64,000 nt of DNA from Linnemannia hyalina (GCA_019671135.1 JAHRHY010000002.1:3239501-3303500); one strand, 5' to 3'; shown: positions 19,161 to 30,604, counted from the stretch's first letter. The notes: generated by a model from the letters alone, not told the origin. Made by a program: numbers and translations.

Positions 19161-21452
19161 ATGGTATCGGCACGTACAGCAACCGTCCTGTTAGGACTCA
19201 CGGCAGCGACGTCCCTCTTCTTCCTCTCAACAACTGCCCTGCCAGTCGTCAACCCCCCACAACGGCACCACCCCTACGACACCCTGTCCTCATCTTCTGC
19301 GTCGTCGTCAAGTCAACGATCATACGGACATTTCTATGCGCAGGACCCATACTCCCATTCAAGTCAAACAAATGAGCCGGAGGGCAGCGAGGACGACCTG
19401 CAGCAGCCCCCACAACCGCAGCAACCAAGACCATACCCGCAACACGATGGTGACAGTGGCAGTGATGGATTAGGAGGGGATACCCACGCATTCCAGAACC
19501 TGCGACTCACACGACCTTCGTCTACCACTTTACCCCAACACCACCGACAAGAACAAGTCTCTGCCTTGGGAAGTCCTTCATCTACATCTTCCTCACTGCC
19601 ATCGTCCTGGTCCTCTTCCTCTTCCTCATCGTCATTGTCACCCCCTCACTCCTCCTTCTCAAAGGATCCTACAACAACAATACCATTACGGCCCTCACCC
19701 CACCAACACGACCTCCGAGTCCACACCTTCAAGTCCCACGGTCCCATCCTGCCACACGACCAAATCCTCCACCAATGCACAACTCACTTCCTCGCCCTCC
19801 TCGATACCGAGATCTCTGACAGACTCATGGCCCAACTCTCACGGCTCGTCATGATGTTACCCGTTATTGGTGTCGAGACCCGAGCAGTGATTCGGACCAA
19901 GGTTGGAGAGGTGATGGGGTCGGTTGTGGGCGGGTTGAAGCATTATGAGGCTATTGAGAGGGTTATTCGGTCGGCTCTTGATGATGCTGGTGGGCTGCAG
20001 TTGTTACAATTGGCGCCACCAACGAAGGAGTCAAGTCTTGGTGGCGGGAACAGCCCGAGGGGAGGGAGGGAGGATGATCTGTTTGTGGTGGATGATAGTA
20101 GGAATGACCAGATCTCGGAGTACGATGATGTCGACGACTTTAGCGGCGTCAACAACAGTAACAGTAACAACAACAACGGCGAAACAGCAACGACGACAGG
20201 AATGATTGACGAGAGTCAGATCCCAGTCATAACCGATATCGCCATGGAAGCCGTGCTTGACTATATGGCCGAGATCCTCACCCCGAGCCTGGTCATCCAT
20301 CAATTGACCGAGGCCATCCAGGGCGCCTTGTTTGAGATCAGCAAGCAGCGGAAGGCTCTTCAACGGATCCGAAGGGAGCGTCATAGTGATGGTGGTGACG
20401 ATGAGGATGGGTATCTGGACGATGTTAACGAGGCGGATTTGGACCTGGATGATCTGAGTAGTCAGGCGGCTTTGAGGGGAGGACGACCTACTGCGGATCG
20501 ACATGGTGTGGATCTGTTGAGCGATGGGTGGGTCTGGTCTGGACCTTCTTCCAGAGACAAGGACAACAACCGCGATGGCGCCAGAATTATCAGCAGCCTA
20601 CTCGAGGAAGATGAAGAAGACGAGGATGACGACCCGCGAGGCCAGGATGAAGATATATGGGACAAGGATATGGAGACCCATCAGTGGGACTCGACTGGTC
20701 GGTTGTTCGATGACTTTGAAGATGACGATAATCTCCTCAATAACGAATCATCCCAGACCGTCATGGCAAAACCGTCAAAGGCAGCAGGCTCCACAGAGCA
20801 GGACAAAGAGAACTGGGACATGGCAGCCGGCACGTTAGGAGACGATGATGGTGACGATGGAGAAGGCGAGGAAGATGGCGAATCCTCGGACCCGTACTCG
20901 ATTGGGATCCGGGGCAGTGATGAAGGTACTGGAAACGATAACGACAACGGCGACGGCGCAGAGGATGATGAAGACGGCGACTACCCGATGGCAGATACAA
21001 GTGAGGATTATGGACGGGAACGGTACCTACAGCAGTCGTACTTCAACCGGTTCCAGAAACGCGGCCTCTTCGCCCCTCCTCCTTCTCAACGCGACACTAC
21101 CAGACAAACAGAACCTCAAAATCCAGCAATAGTAGCAGATGTTGAAGCACCATCCCTCCAAATCATCGTCGACAACCCCAAACCCACCACTGCCTCAACC
21201 ACGACAACGAGAAGTATCCGTCGCCCAAACCTGACCCCGGACCTACGCCTCGAGAACTTGCTGACACAGTTGATCGAGCCCCTGTTGACGACATTCATCG
21301 AGGAAGACTTTCCCGCGAGCTGTAAGCGAGTCCAGGGCGAGCTGATGGACGGAATCATTTGGTCGCTGGATCAGAGTGAGCTCAATGGCGGGCATGATGG
21401 ACTGGATAGCGATGAGGAGCGGATGCTCCTTCTTTCCGAGTTAGAATACTAA
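19161..21452 (+). CDS. Large secreted acidic protein, unknown function
   Basis: A single exon encodes 763 residues. The first ~27 residues form a signal peptide (MVSARTATVLLGLTAATSLF then a short polar end). Residues ~30-190 are Ser/Gln/His/Pro-rich and disordered. A compact-looking helical segment around 205-290 (QILHQCTTHFLALLDTEISD, then VETRAVIRTKVGEVMGSVVGG) and another near 355-405 (AMEAVLDYMAEILTPSLVIH) alternate with very acidic Asp/Glu/Gly stretches (about 410-650). The end (about 690-763) repeats the helical style with LENLLTQLIEPLLTTFIEED. I recognise no family. The helical segments share a hydrophobic spacing and may be divergent copies of one module; this is inference. The leader is pyrimidine-rich. 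Confidence 0.8.
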   Translation: MVSARTATVLLGLTAATSLFFLSTTALPVVNPPQRHHPYDTLSSSSASSSSQRSYGHFYAQDPYSHSSQTNEPEGSEDDLQQPPQPQQPRPYPQHDGDSGSDGLGGDTHAFQNLRLTRPSSTTLPQHHRQEQVSALGSPSSTSSSLPSSWSSSSSSSSLSPPHSSFSKDPTTTIPLRPSPHQHDLRVHTFKSHGPILPHDQILHQCTTHFLALLDTEISDRLMAQLSRLVMMLPVIGVETRAVIRTKVGEVMGSVVGGLKHYEAIERVIRSALDDAGGLQLLQLAPPTKESSLGGGNSPRGGREDDLFVVDDSRNDQISEYDDVDDFSGVNNSNSNNNNGETATTTGMIDESQIPVITDIAMEAVLDYMAEILTPSLVIHQLTEAIQGALFEISKQRKALQRIRRERHSDGGDDEDGYLDDVNEADLDLDDLSSQAALRGGRPTADRHGVDLLSDGWVWSGPSSRDKDNNRDGARIISSLLEEDEEDEDDDPRGQDEDIWDKDMETHQWDSTGRLFDDFEDDDNLLNNESSQTVMAKPSKAAGSTEQDKENWDMAAGTLGDDDGDDGEGEEDGESSDPYSIGIRGSDEGTGNDNDNGDGAEDDEDGDYPMADTSEDYGRERYLQQSYFNRFQKRGLFAPPPSQRDTTRQTEPQNPAIVADVEAPSLQIIVDNPKPTTASTTTTRSIRRPNLTPDLRLENLLTQLIEPLLTTFIEEDFPASCKRVQGELMDGIIWSLDQSELNGGHDGLDSDEERMLLLSELEY

Positions 21453-21624
21453 AGCCTGTATGGCCAGGATCATCATAGTTTACACACACACAGATACCAA
21501 CAACCATTGTACATAGCAAAAACGAATACATTTCCTTTCATTCCACATTTCTTTGTTTTGTTTCGATCGTTTATTTTTTTTATCGTAAGTTATTACACTC
21601 GAACAGAACAAATGCCCCAAGAAC

Positions 21625-24027
21625 TCAGGCCTGAACTCCCTTGCATGCAGTCCCAACCGCAGCCTCAACCATAGCCTGCGTCCTCACCTTCCTCACCTCC
21701 TTCATAACCCCAAACCCGGTCTTTTCGGCATCACTCTGCAAAACCTTCGATCCTACTGGATGCGAAGGGTCCTCCAGATCCACATCGCTTTCGTCCAACT
21801 CCTGAACCTCTACCACCTCTCCCGGATGACAATTATGTGCATCCTGTAGCCAATTGCTCGCCAGCACTTGTGTCGCCTGCCAACGGTTCTTGGGGTCTGG
21901 TTGAAGGAGATTGTCAATAACCTCAGAGATGGCGTCTGGCCAGGCGAGGGTTGTGTGGGTTGCGAGTTCGATTGCGTGGAGGTTTAAAAACCTCTCTCTG
22001 GCCCTGCGACTGATTACTGAGGTGTCGGTGCTTCTTCTGACAGAGTCGTGGTGCTGGTGACCATTGGTGGTGGTGGTGGGGTCTGGGGTACCTGTTCTTG
22101 AGTTTTTGTCGCGCATCTCGCGGAGCGATCGCAACTTGTTGGAAAAGGCCGTCCAATTCGGATCGTCCTTTGAGGCCTCGGTCCAGTTGTACCGCCCAAG
22201 GCGCATGCACATGTAAATTACTCCACATGCCCACATGTCCACCTTGCTATAAACATTCAAGACCAAAAAAAAAAAAAAAAAAGGATAAAAGTAAGCGAAC
22301 TGTGCCATATCATACCTCCTTGACAACAAACACAAAATTAAAAACACAAAAACGTACCGGCCATCAAAGGTCTTCTTGGTAAACTCCTCAGGCGCAATAA
22401 ATGGTCCACTCCCACAGATAGACGCCGAAGACCTGACCTTCTTTTCCCACGGCATCCGGAACACCTCACTGTTTCCAAAATCCGCAATCTTCAAACACCC
22501 ATCGGCCGTCAGTAACAAGTTCTCGGGCTTCAGATCCCGATGCACGACCCCCATCGAATGCAAGAATCCAACCCCGTTAACCAACTGCGAAAAGAAACAG
22601 CTTGATTCGGCCTCGCCGAGGGTGGTGGCAGAGGCGATGAGGGTGTGCATGTCCCCGCCAGCACAGTATTCCATGACTTCGCTGTAGGAGGCGCCGTGGA
22701 GTTGGAGGAGGTCCATGGTTTGGATGACGTTAATGTGTTTTATCGAGGAGGCGATGCAGAATTCGGAGGTAAGCCGGCGCATGTAGGACTTTTGTGATTC
22801 GTCATCGCGGTGCTTGAACTCCTGCATTGGGGGGGTTTTTTTTGCGAGCTGGTTAGTGTGCGCAAGTGAAAAATGTCTATGAAGGTACATGACAGTAAAT
22901 GGACAAAGCGGGTCGAGTATCTCGTTATTTGTTGTTGTATTACCTTGATGGCAAAGACTTCATCGACACCCGACTCTGGATGCTTCTTGATCGATAGCCT
23001 GACCGTACCGAATGCACCTACAAAAAAAAAAGAGGAAGACGTCAATTACATCGCACAAGCCAACGCACAAAAATAATAATGACGCGTTCTCCTCAAACCC
23101 TATTCCACATCACAACATCATTCAACAAACCAAAGGTGCACCTTTACCTTTGCCAACAACCTGCTGTAGCTCCCCATACTTATGAACAAACTCCTCCTTC
23201 GCCTCCTTCTTCGCCTCCTTCTTACTCCTCGAGTCCTTCCCCTCAGCATGAGCTGCCTCCCTCTGATACTCCCGCATCTTCTCCCCAATCAACGACAGCG
23301 GATGTTCCATTACCTCTTTATCAATGTGATGATTATGGTGCTTCTTATCCTTATCATGTGCATGCCCATCCCGCTTGCCCTCCAAGAAATCGCGAAACCT
23401 GTGCGCCTGCTCTGACAAGAACCGGTGTCTCTTCGGTGCAGACAAGTTATGCCTATGCCCACCATCCGGCAGCCTCTCAAACCGATGCACACTCTCGTGG
23501 GTCGACGAATGCCCACCCGAGGAATGCGCCGTATCAGAGGATGCTCGGCTGTGAGCATTGCGAGTAGGTGGCATGAGGTCGTATGCGGAAGGGATCTCGG
23601 ATAGCATGCGGGATCGGGGAACTGTTGGAGTGGTGCTGACGTTGCTGTTGATGGATGATGCGATGGAGGATTGACTGCTGCGATGTCCCAATTCTGCTGA
23701 TCTCTTGTATTCCTCCTCCGTCTCCCTATTCTGCCCCTTCTGGTTCTGCTGTTGTTGAGGCTGAGGAGGTTCGGAGGACGGGGAAGGATTCTGTCCGACG
23801 TGGCCGTCTGGGGTTATTAGAGTGACGTGGGGACCGGGACTAGTATTGTCACTGATTTGACCACCCTCTGGGCGTGGATAATCGGGTTTGGGGTGCTGAA
23901 TGGCCAGGGAGGACACGCCCTCGATGGGGTGGGAGGGCTGTTCGAAAGAGAGCGCCTGGACGCCTGGTTGGATTTCGTTTCCTGCGTCGAACGAGACAAT
24001 TGGTTGTTGCTGTTGTGTGCCTTCCAT
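21625..24027 (-). CDS. Serine/threonine protein kinase, fungal HAL/NPR type
   Basis: Exons 24027-23148, 23017-22944, 22821-22358 and 22246-21625 encode 679 residues. The N-terminal ~285 residues are disordered, with Gln, Ser and a His/Lys-rich stretch. The kinase domain follows: glycine loop VVGKGAFGTV (about 290-299, rebuilt across an intron), catalytic Lys318 in VFAIK, HRDLKPEN (412-419), DFG (432-434) and the activation-loop end CGSGPFIAPEE (454-464). KVDMWACGVIYMCM then follows. The FxWTEAxxxDPNW segment and the CGSxPFIAPE form resemble the fungal group with Hal4/Sat4, Hal5, Npr1 and Prr2, regulators of potassium and nutrient transporters at the plasma membrane. The exact orthologue cannot be assigned. 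The gene converges with the secreted acidic protein gene (172 nt between stops). Confidence 0.9.
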
Positions 24028-24728
24028 GATTTTGTGTGGACTAGGTGTTGAGAAGTGATGAAAAGAGAAAGGGAAAGCTGGTGAGAAAAGAAAAAAAAAA
24101 GTGTGGTGTTGAGTGGATAGAGAGAAGAGAAAGTAAAAGAGGTGACTCCTCTGTCAAGGAACGTTGCTTTTATTTGATTTTCAATTGGCATAGAATGAGG
24201 GGCATGTCTCCAATGAGCACCAAATCAAGCTTAGCATCAGCATGAATGAAAAAAATGGACGCACACGAATGGTGGAGCGTGCATCGCACCCCTCAATTAT
24301 CGACCGACACAAACGAGGCGTCATTCGCCCACCTTTTCGTGCACTGCCAAATGACCGAAAAAAAAATCGACGCTAATTATGATGCTTGCTTGCCTGAAGC
24401 GAGAGGGTGATGTAAGGCAATAAGAAGAGAGGGCAAACAACAAGGTTCGAAAAATAATAATTGAACAAGGGCCTAATCCAGTTGTTGTCATTGTTGTTCT
24501 CATCATCGCCTGCGATGGTAAAAATAAATTGCACTTCTCACAGGCTGGAGTGGGTCGGTCTTTCGGTTGCTACGCCCGCGCCCAGACCCCCACCCTCTGG
24601 GGTTTACCCACCCGTCCACCTTCATACATCCAAGACCGACACTCCAATTCCTCCGGTGTCGTCAACTGTTGACCATTGCGCTCCTGCACCACTTCTATTA
24701 TTTGTTTCCCCACGGACGAATAAAAGAG
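24028..24728. other. Intergenic region upstream of the HAL-type kinase
   Basis: I see no gene in this 0.7-kb region. It holds the kinase promoter (near 24028-24200, with a T-rich run in sense) and the 3' end of the next minus-strand gene. Confidence 0.4.
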
Positions 24729-27054
24729 TCAGTTCACTGCTGTTAAATGTGACGTTTTGAAGTCATCAACTCAGTGTCCAACAAGTATCCTTACCAGTGA
24801 GGAGAACAGAGGTTGGCGGAAGAAGGCGAGCCATGTCCGAGGGCTCATCGAATGTATCTTCTACTCCACAAAACCAAAAGAAATGAAAATGTGTGAGAAA
24901 TCAGGCCAGCTTAACTCCCCTCGTTCATGCCACGCTGTCGGCAAAGAACCCCTCAGTAAATCGCTTACCATCAAACATCGACATAGCTCTCTCAACCTCA
25001 GCATCCAGTTTTCGTCTAAGAATCTTGTCCTCTGACTCTTCTTCAACCTCTACCTCCACCTCGGCCTCAGCAGTTTTAGCGCTTGCATCCATCAGCTCCT
25101 GTGCGATTGTTGCTTCTGCTGCTGCTCGGGCTGCAGTCTCAGCTTCCTTCTCCTCTCGCGCGGCCTTCAACCCCAACTCGAACGACCTGTTCGCACGAAT
25201 GACTTCCCTGATCTCGTTACGTCTCCTCCGCTCCTCCTCTAAATCTCCGGACTCATAGATTAGCTCCGCAATGCTGTCATGTTCCTCGGAGATAAAGGCA
25301 GTGTCCGGTGCTACATTCCGTAAACCCTGGTCCTGATCCGCCTCGTCAAGGACAACATTCCTGAGAAATTCGCGTTCGTCAAGAACCTCTTTATCGCGCA
25401 CAGACTCCCCGTTGTACGGGTCACGTTCAGGTCGAGGGGTCTGCAGAAAGGGATCTCGTTCCGGCTCAGATCGTCTAATCAAACTCGACGGCAATATCCG
25501 ACTCGTTCCCATTGGTGTCTCCTCCTCCGCCCATGAATCAGCAACAACAACAGTGCTGCTTCGAGACATTTCTCCGCGTGCATTACCTTGTGCTTCATCA
25601 CTCTCGCCCTGGTACACATGCTTCTTCAAGTCCAGCATCGCACGCCGCGCAGCATTCGTCCAAAGGCTCGGCGGCTCATCATTATCCTGGTCTCTGTTGT
25701 TTCTGCCAATCGGTGTATCCGGATCCTCACGACTCATCAGCGACGGATTGAATCGACCTTGGCCAACTCCAGGTGTCCGCGTTGGTAATTGTGTCGACAG
25801 CGGTGGTAGTTCGCGGAACTGTGGAGTCGTAAAGCTCTCAGGTGTAGCCATGCCCACAGACGAGGAGGAATAGTACATGTCATGTGGTCCCGTATGACTA
25901 GACAATCGCCTCGGCTGCTTCTCAATCGCTCGACGGCCCCTGATCAGACTCTCTCGCTTGGACAGAAAACTCTCGACATCATCGTCATCAAGTACTTTGT
26001 CTCCGGGGTGAATACCATCGTTATCGCCGACATCACCTTCTTCACCCTCTTTCTCCTCTTCCTGCTCGAATGCAGTCCAGGAGGGTCGTTTGATGAATGA
26101 TGCTGTCGATACTCCCGCCGCTGATGAAGATCCTTCCTGTGCGTCCTCCTGCTCAGGTGTCACAGCCATTGACAAAAAGGACTCCGTCAGTCGTACGGTC
26201 ACAGGCGTCCCCACCACCGCAGTTGTCTCAATAGCCTGCGTATTCGGCGTAAACATCATATCCCACGGCGTAATAGGCGAGGCACCGAATTCCGATGAAT
26301 TAAGCCCAACACCAGCCTGTTCTCGTTCTCCTCCTCCTCTTCCTCCTCCTCCTCCTCCTAACACGGCTCTTCGCTGATGTCTCGGCGTAGCTATCGGCCG
26401 CTGACTCGTAAAAGGGTCATCCACCGGCTCAAATGCAATCTCGGTAGGAGGTACCGCTACTGCACGTCCTGGTTGTGGAGCAAGTGGAGGTAGTATTGGC
26501 CCTGGTATTCTTGAAGTAATACGAGATGGTCGTGGCGCTGGGGGTGGTCTCCTCGGCAATCTTGATGTTGCTGGGGTTCTCATTTGATTAGGTGTGGTGT
26601 TGTTATTGTTGTTGTTGTTATTGTTTCTCATGGAGGTGGAAGCACCATGACGCCTGTGTTGATGGTCAAGTCGACTCTCTCGTCTGCGCGCCGTGAACGG
26701 ATTGTCGCTCCTACTCGTACGACTGTTGCTGTTGCTGGTGGTATCAAGAGCACCAGCTACTGTTCTTGTTCCTGCTCTAGAATCCTGGTCCTGCTGAAAC
26801 ACAAGTGCCCTCCGCGGATTTGTGTCTGGACCTGACACTGTAGCAGTAGGGTCAGTGGTGGTGGCGTTTCGGCTTACTCCTGCGCCTAAATAAATAAAAG
26901 GCGAGTTGATTAAGTTGCGATGTCGTGACAGCAATGCCATTCGCAATTCCTTGTTAATGAATGCCTAGGAAAGGGGAAGAGGTCACATACTTGAACCTGT
27001 GCTAGAGGTGGTTGAAGGCTGGTTGGGTCTTCGCTGACGAGGTGGAACACTCAT
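24729..27054 (-). CDS. Disordered protein with C-terminal coiled coil, unknown function
   Basis: Proposed exons are 27054-26991, 26885-24969, 24860-24795 and 24739-24729, giving about 685 residues. The first exon starts MSVPPRQRRPNQP. The long second exon is Ser/Thr/Pro/Asn-rich with short conserved-looking islands such as ITPWDMMFTPNTQ and VTVRLTESFLSMA. Near the end is a highly charged helix (EEERRRRNEIREVIRANRSFELGL, then Ala/Glu repeats, about 570-660). If exon 2 is not spliced at 24969, the protein ends 11 codons further at a TGA (24925-24927). The spliced version adds a tidy tail, DTFDEPSDMARLLPPTS and a few residues, across two GT-AG introns in matching phase. I favour splicing. No family is recognised; the tail and helix suggest a structural or scaffold role, by inference. 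Confidence 0.7.
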
Positions 27055-27391
27055 CGCGCTGATGCCATCTGATTGTCGTGGGTTGTCGTGAGTTGTTCGT
27101 TGTTAGTTGTTTCGTTGAAAAATGGTCGAAGCATCAAAAGAAGCTCTGTTCGAGTCGAGGTGACCGTTTTTTAAGATTTTATTTCAGACAAATAAATGCG
27201 CGTTTATGCATCGCGACGAAATGGTATTGTACAAGCAGGGGGTGAAAGGAGAGAGAGGAGATAGTGCAAAAGAAAATAATAAAAGCGAGGGAAAATGGGA
27301 GCATGAGGAGAGAGAGAGAGAGAGAGGTAGTGAGAGGGATGATGACCAGGTCTTGTGGACATATTCAGTTCACAGGCAGGGCGAAAAAGGG
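27055..27391. other. Intergenic region between the coiled-coil gene and the DeSI-like gene
   Basis: No gene is seen. A GAGAGAGAGAGAG run near 27308-27328 and other purine-rich sequence make up most of it. It should contain the upstream region of the coiled-coil gene and the 3' end of the DeSI-like gene. Confidence 0.4.
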
Positions 27392-29035
27392 TCATTGCCG
27401 AGGAGGCAGGAGCGTCTCACGATCGCGGACCATATCCTCATCCTCTGCACTCGGAGGCTCAACCCAGCCCTGGGGGACAACACAAGGGAACATGGTCCCC
27501 AACTTGGCCGCACGATTGATCCAGGCTATTCAGATATAAGGGCAATCGATCATAGACTTGCTGTCAGACTTTTTCTCATGCAATCAACTCAATCCTGACC
27601 TTTTGCTTAAAGGAAGTAAAAAGAGCAAACAACTTACCGGGAGGCCTCGAACCCGTCAACCTGTACGCCATTTCCGACGAAAAGTGGTTGCAATTCCTAT
27701 GAAAATGATTTTTTATGGTACAGGCAAGCCAGGGCAAAAGGAGTGGCGTTAATTGAGCTTCTCTTTTGTTTTCACTCGCAATTGCCAGGTATGAGCAGAG
27801 CGGGGACTCATTTTTTAGTTAATGCACTTTACCTCGTCAACAAAGTGTAAGAGTCGCCTATTGTTAGAGCCATTCAAACGAAGGAAGAGCAAAGCAAAAA
27901 AAAAACAACCTTGGGTCAGCTGTGAGCAAGCCTTCCTTCATCCTTCAACGGATTCTATAGCCCTAGCTGTACATCCACCCTATGGTCGAAAACGAGGATG
28001 CCTGTAGTACGAATCGTTTTATGTTATCGGCGAATAGAGTGCATGAAAGAGTTGAGCGGTCGGTCGTACCTGTGAACTCCTTGGAAAGTGTCTGAATGAC
28101 TTGGTTGATCTCCTGATCCGTCTTTGTCGTAAATCCCACGAGTACGGTCTCCCTACAATGCAAAAAAAAAAGAAAAAAGGCGATCCCTTGTTTGTCAATG
28201 ATAGATCATAAAATAAAACTATGCTGCTGGCTCCTGAACCTGCACCCTTGTGCTTTGCCTCTTTCCCGCCACAATCCTTCTCCTCAAAATGGAAATCTCT
28301 TGCTTTGAATATCTTTGTGCTTTTGCTTACTTGAAGACGACGCCAGGTGGGCCAACCTTGGGCTCGACACAAAAGACTCCTGTAAAGTTGTATTCGTGTC
28401 CTCCAAAGTTGAATTCTACGTGTCAAAAGGAGAGATGTTTCTTCCAGCGTTAATCAATTGAAGGTCTATACGACTCCGCCACCAGTATCATCGTTTCTCT
28501 TCGTTGTTTTATCTTGTCTTGAGTTGAAAGCAACCTGCAGCCCAAGAACAAGCACCACACAAAAAAGAAAAAAGCGGTTCGGCCCTGAATTGATGCCGCA
28601 CCTTTGTCCAGGATCTCTACGCCAGAGTGGAATACGCCTAATACGTCATTCAATTGGTGATAAGGTGGTCGAAAGGGAAGATGAGTGTTAGTATCCTATT
28701 GTGTGTGACGGACGGAAAAACGATTGAGCGTTAGTTAGATAAGCAAAGGTCTAGCGGGTGCACACTTACCTATGCCCATGAAGTAGCCGATCGATGTCAA
28801 GGCGTTGGAGGGGATCTACAGAAACAAAAAAGAAGCGGCGAAGGTGTGTTCCTGTGTGAGCATGTTGTGTTTCAAGTGCTGTGCTTCATCGACATCGACA
28901 GCGTCTATTATTTTTACTGATGGCAAAACTGCTGTGCTTGTTGTTGAAGTTGGGATGGATGGTTGGTTGTTGTTTTACCATGTCGTAGACGTTGCAATAG
29001 ACAGGTGTCCTTCGTGTTGGCGTTGACGAAGGCAT
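27392..29035 (-). CDS. PPPDE-family (DeSI-like) cysteine isopeptidase
   Basis: Eight small exons (29035-28979, 28815-28770, 28637-28602, 28415-28331, 28152-28070, 27857-27833, 27696-27638, 27525-27392) splice in frame to a 174-residue protein. It reads VYCNVYDM at the start, VFHSGVEI (catalytic His), FNFGGHEYNFTGVF, ETVLVGFTTKTDQEINQVI, SYTLLTRNCNHFSSEMA (catalytic Cys in RNCNHF) and the closing AAKLGTMFPCVVPQGW. Order, spacing and length match DeSI-1/DeSI-2 papain-like peptidases, which remove SUMO or ubiquitin-like modifiers. Exons of 25, 36 and 46 nt make the gene invisible as open frames; all seven introns are GT-AG and phase-consistent. Which modifier it acts on cannot be told. Confidence 0.9.
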
Positions 29036-29290
29036 GTTTGTGAATGTGTGTGGTTTTACTGGTTGGTGTTGATGAAGGTATGCGAGTTGTTAAGAAGAAA
29101 GAAGAAAGAAGAGAAAGTATGTGCGGATGCAAAGGCGAAATGTTGAAAAGAAAAAGGTGAGATGAGGAAATGCGAAAAAGATTAAAGAAAAGCTCCACAG
29201 GAAACTCAAAAAGGCACAAGGCTCATTTTCCAATGCATCCATTCATTGGGCGAGGAACCAAACCAAAAGTTAGAAAAGGCAAAAGATTAA

Positions 29291-29361
29291 TGCGTGGTCC
29301 GGGAATCGAACCCGGGTCTACCGCGTGGCAGGCGGTAATTATACCACTAAACCAACCACGC
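29291..29361 (-). tRNA. tRNA-Gly (anticodon GCC), second identical copy
   Basis: All 71 nt equal the tRNA at 15801-15871, including acceptor stem, A box, GCC anticodon and TTCGATT T loop. It has the same discriminator A and the same TTAATCTTTTGCC trailer with a T4 Pol III terminator (plus-strand AAAA at 29281-29284). Confidence 0.96.
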
Positions 29362-29546
29362 TTTGTTGCTTGATGGAAGTCAGTTTTCTCTAGCAACTAT
29401 GTTCTTGCAGCGGGAATTCTGTCTTTGTAAAATGAAGCCTTTGTAAATGAAAATATTTTAAATACCCTTCGTAATATGAATAACTCATCTTAAAAAAAAG
29501 TAGTTTATTTGCGTCTGAAGAACCGCTGTTTGAACGTTGTAGGTGG

Positions 29547-30604
29547 TCATCCAACGAGGTCTCCGATGAACGATGCAATGCCTCCAGGAATTCCCTTGAC
29601 GATTTCCATGATCTAAACGTTGAAGTAGAAATGGCCATCGAAGTACGTCAGTACCAGAAACATCGGCTCAGGAAGAAAGAAAATATTATCAAACCAGATC
29701 GAAGAACAAAGGGAGTGTAAATCTTACGTTAACAGGGCATTTGAGGTTGTAGGACTGGTCCTTGATATCCGGAGAAAGGTTGATACCCAGAATCTTGACT
29801 TTGGCCTTGAGGTCATAAAGGATCGTGATCTCGCCATCCGATCCGCCAAGGACTCCACACTTTGAAAGAATCTGTCGAATAATGGTGAAGCCCTTGTCCT
29901 GGTTCCGGTCATAGGTAATCGAAATTGGGAGGGTGGCGTTGGTAGTTGACTTGCTAGGGAAGTTTGTGTTTGTCAGATTGCCTCCTCCCAATGTTGGTTC
30001 GTACCCTGGAAATCTCGCCTAAAGATAGAGAGGAGAAGGATGGAAGTAAGCGCTTTGTCGCTATGCATGTATGCAGTGTTTTCTTTGGAACGAAGGAGAC
30101 AGCCATGTCATTGTCATCATTTCGCCCAAGGAATCAAAACAAAGCGTCATTTTTTTTCCTTAGCATGTATTTTACAAAAAGCACAAGACACCTTACCTTG
30201 ATGTCAAGAAACTCAAAGTTAAACCCGATTGGGTTAGGGTTCTGGACTTGGATGTTCGCCACCATATCAACTCCAAACGTCGTATTGCCATTATTGAACG
30301 TAAACACCGGGTCACCGACAGTGCCCATGTAATCGACCACAGGAAGCTTGAGGACCGTAAAGATCACAATCACTAGGATAATGATGGCCAACAAGAGAAC
30401 CAGACAGACACAGCAGGTTACTCGGCCGCAGGTGGACCGGATGCAGCTAAAACAGGGGAGACATTTCGATCGTTCTCTGGGGGCTTTGATGGAGGTTACT
30501 GAGTGGTGGTCGTCTTTGTCGTTGTTGCTTTGCGGGGTGTGGATGTCCTGCATGGGGTAGCTTTGGTACTGGTGATCTTGGCTGGGTCTCCGTTCCTGGT
30601 TCAT
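29547..30604 (-). CDS. LEA_2/NDR1-like single-pass membrane protein
   Basis: Exons 30604-30197, 30018-29728 and 29612-29547 encode 254 residues. The N-terminus is hydrophilic (Gln/Asp/His-rich, residues 1-50). Next is a cysteine-rich stretch (KCLPCFSCIRSTCGRVTCC) that could be palmitoylated, and one hydrophobic span VCLVLLLAIIILVIVIFTVL (about 65-85). The rest is a beta-rich LEA_2-type domain, with VANIQVQNPNPIGFNFEFLDIK followed by FPSKSTTNATLPISITYD and ILGINLSPDI. The NPNxxxF-like strand repeats are typical of this fold in fungi and plants. Function is unknown. In fungi related proteins sit in vacuolar or plasma membranes, so location is inferred. The start is the first in-frame ATG after a purine-rich (plus strand) region. 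Confidence 0.8.

Noticed and set aside
27645..27662. GGGTTCGAGGCC-like B-box on the minus strand
   Set aside because: It is within coding exon 7 of the DeSI-like gene and no other tRNA part is found around it.
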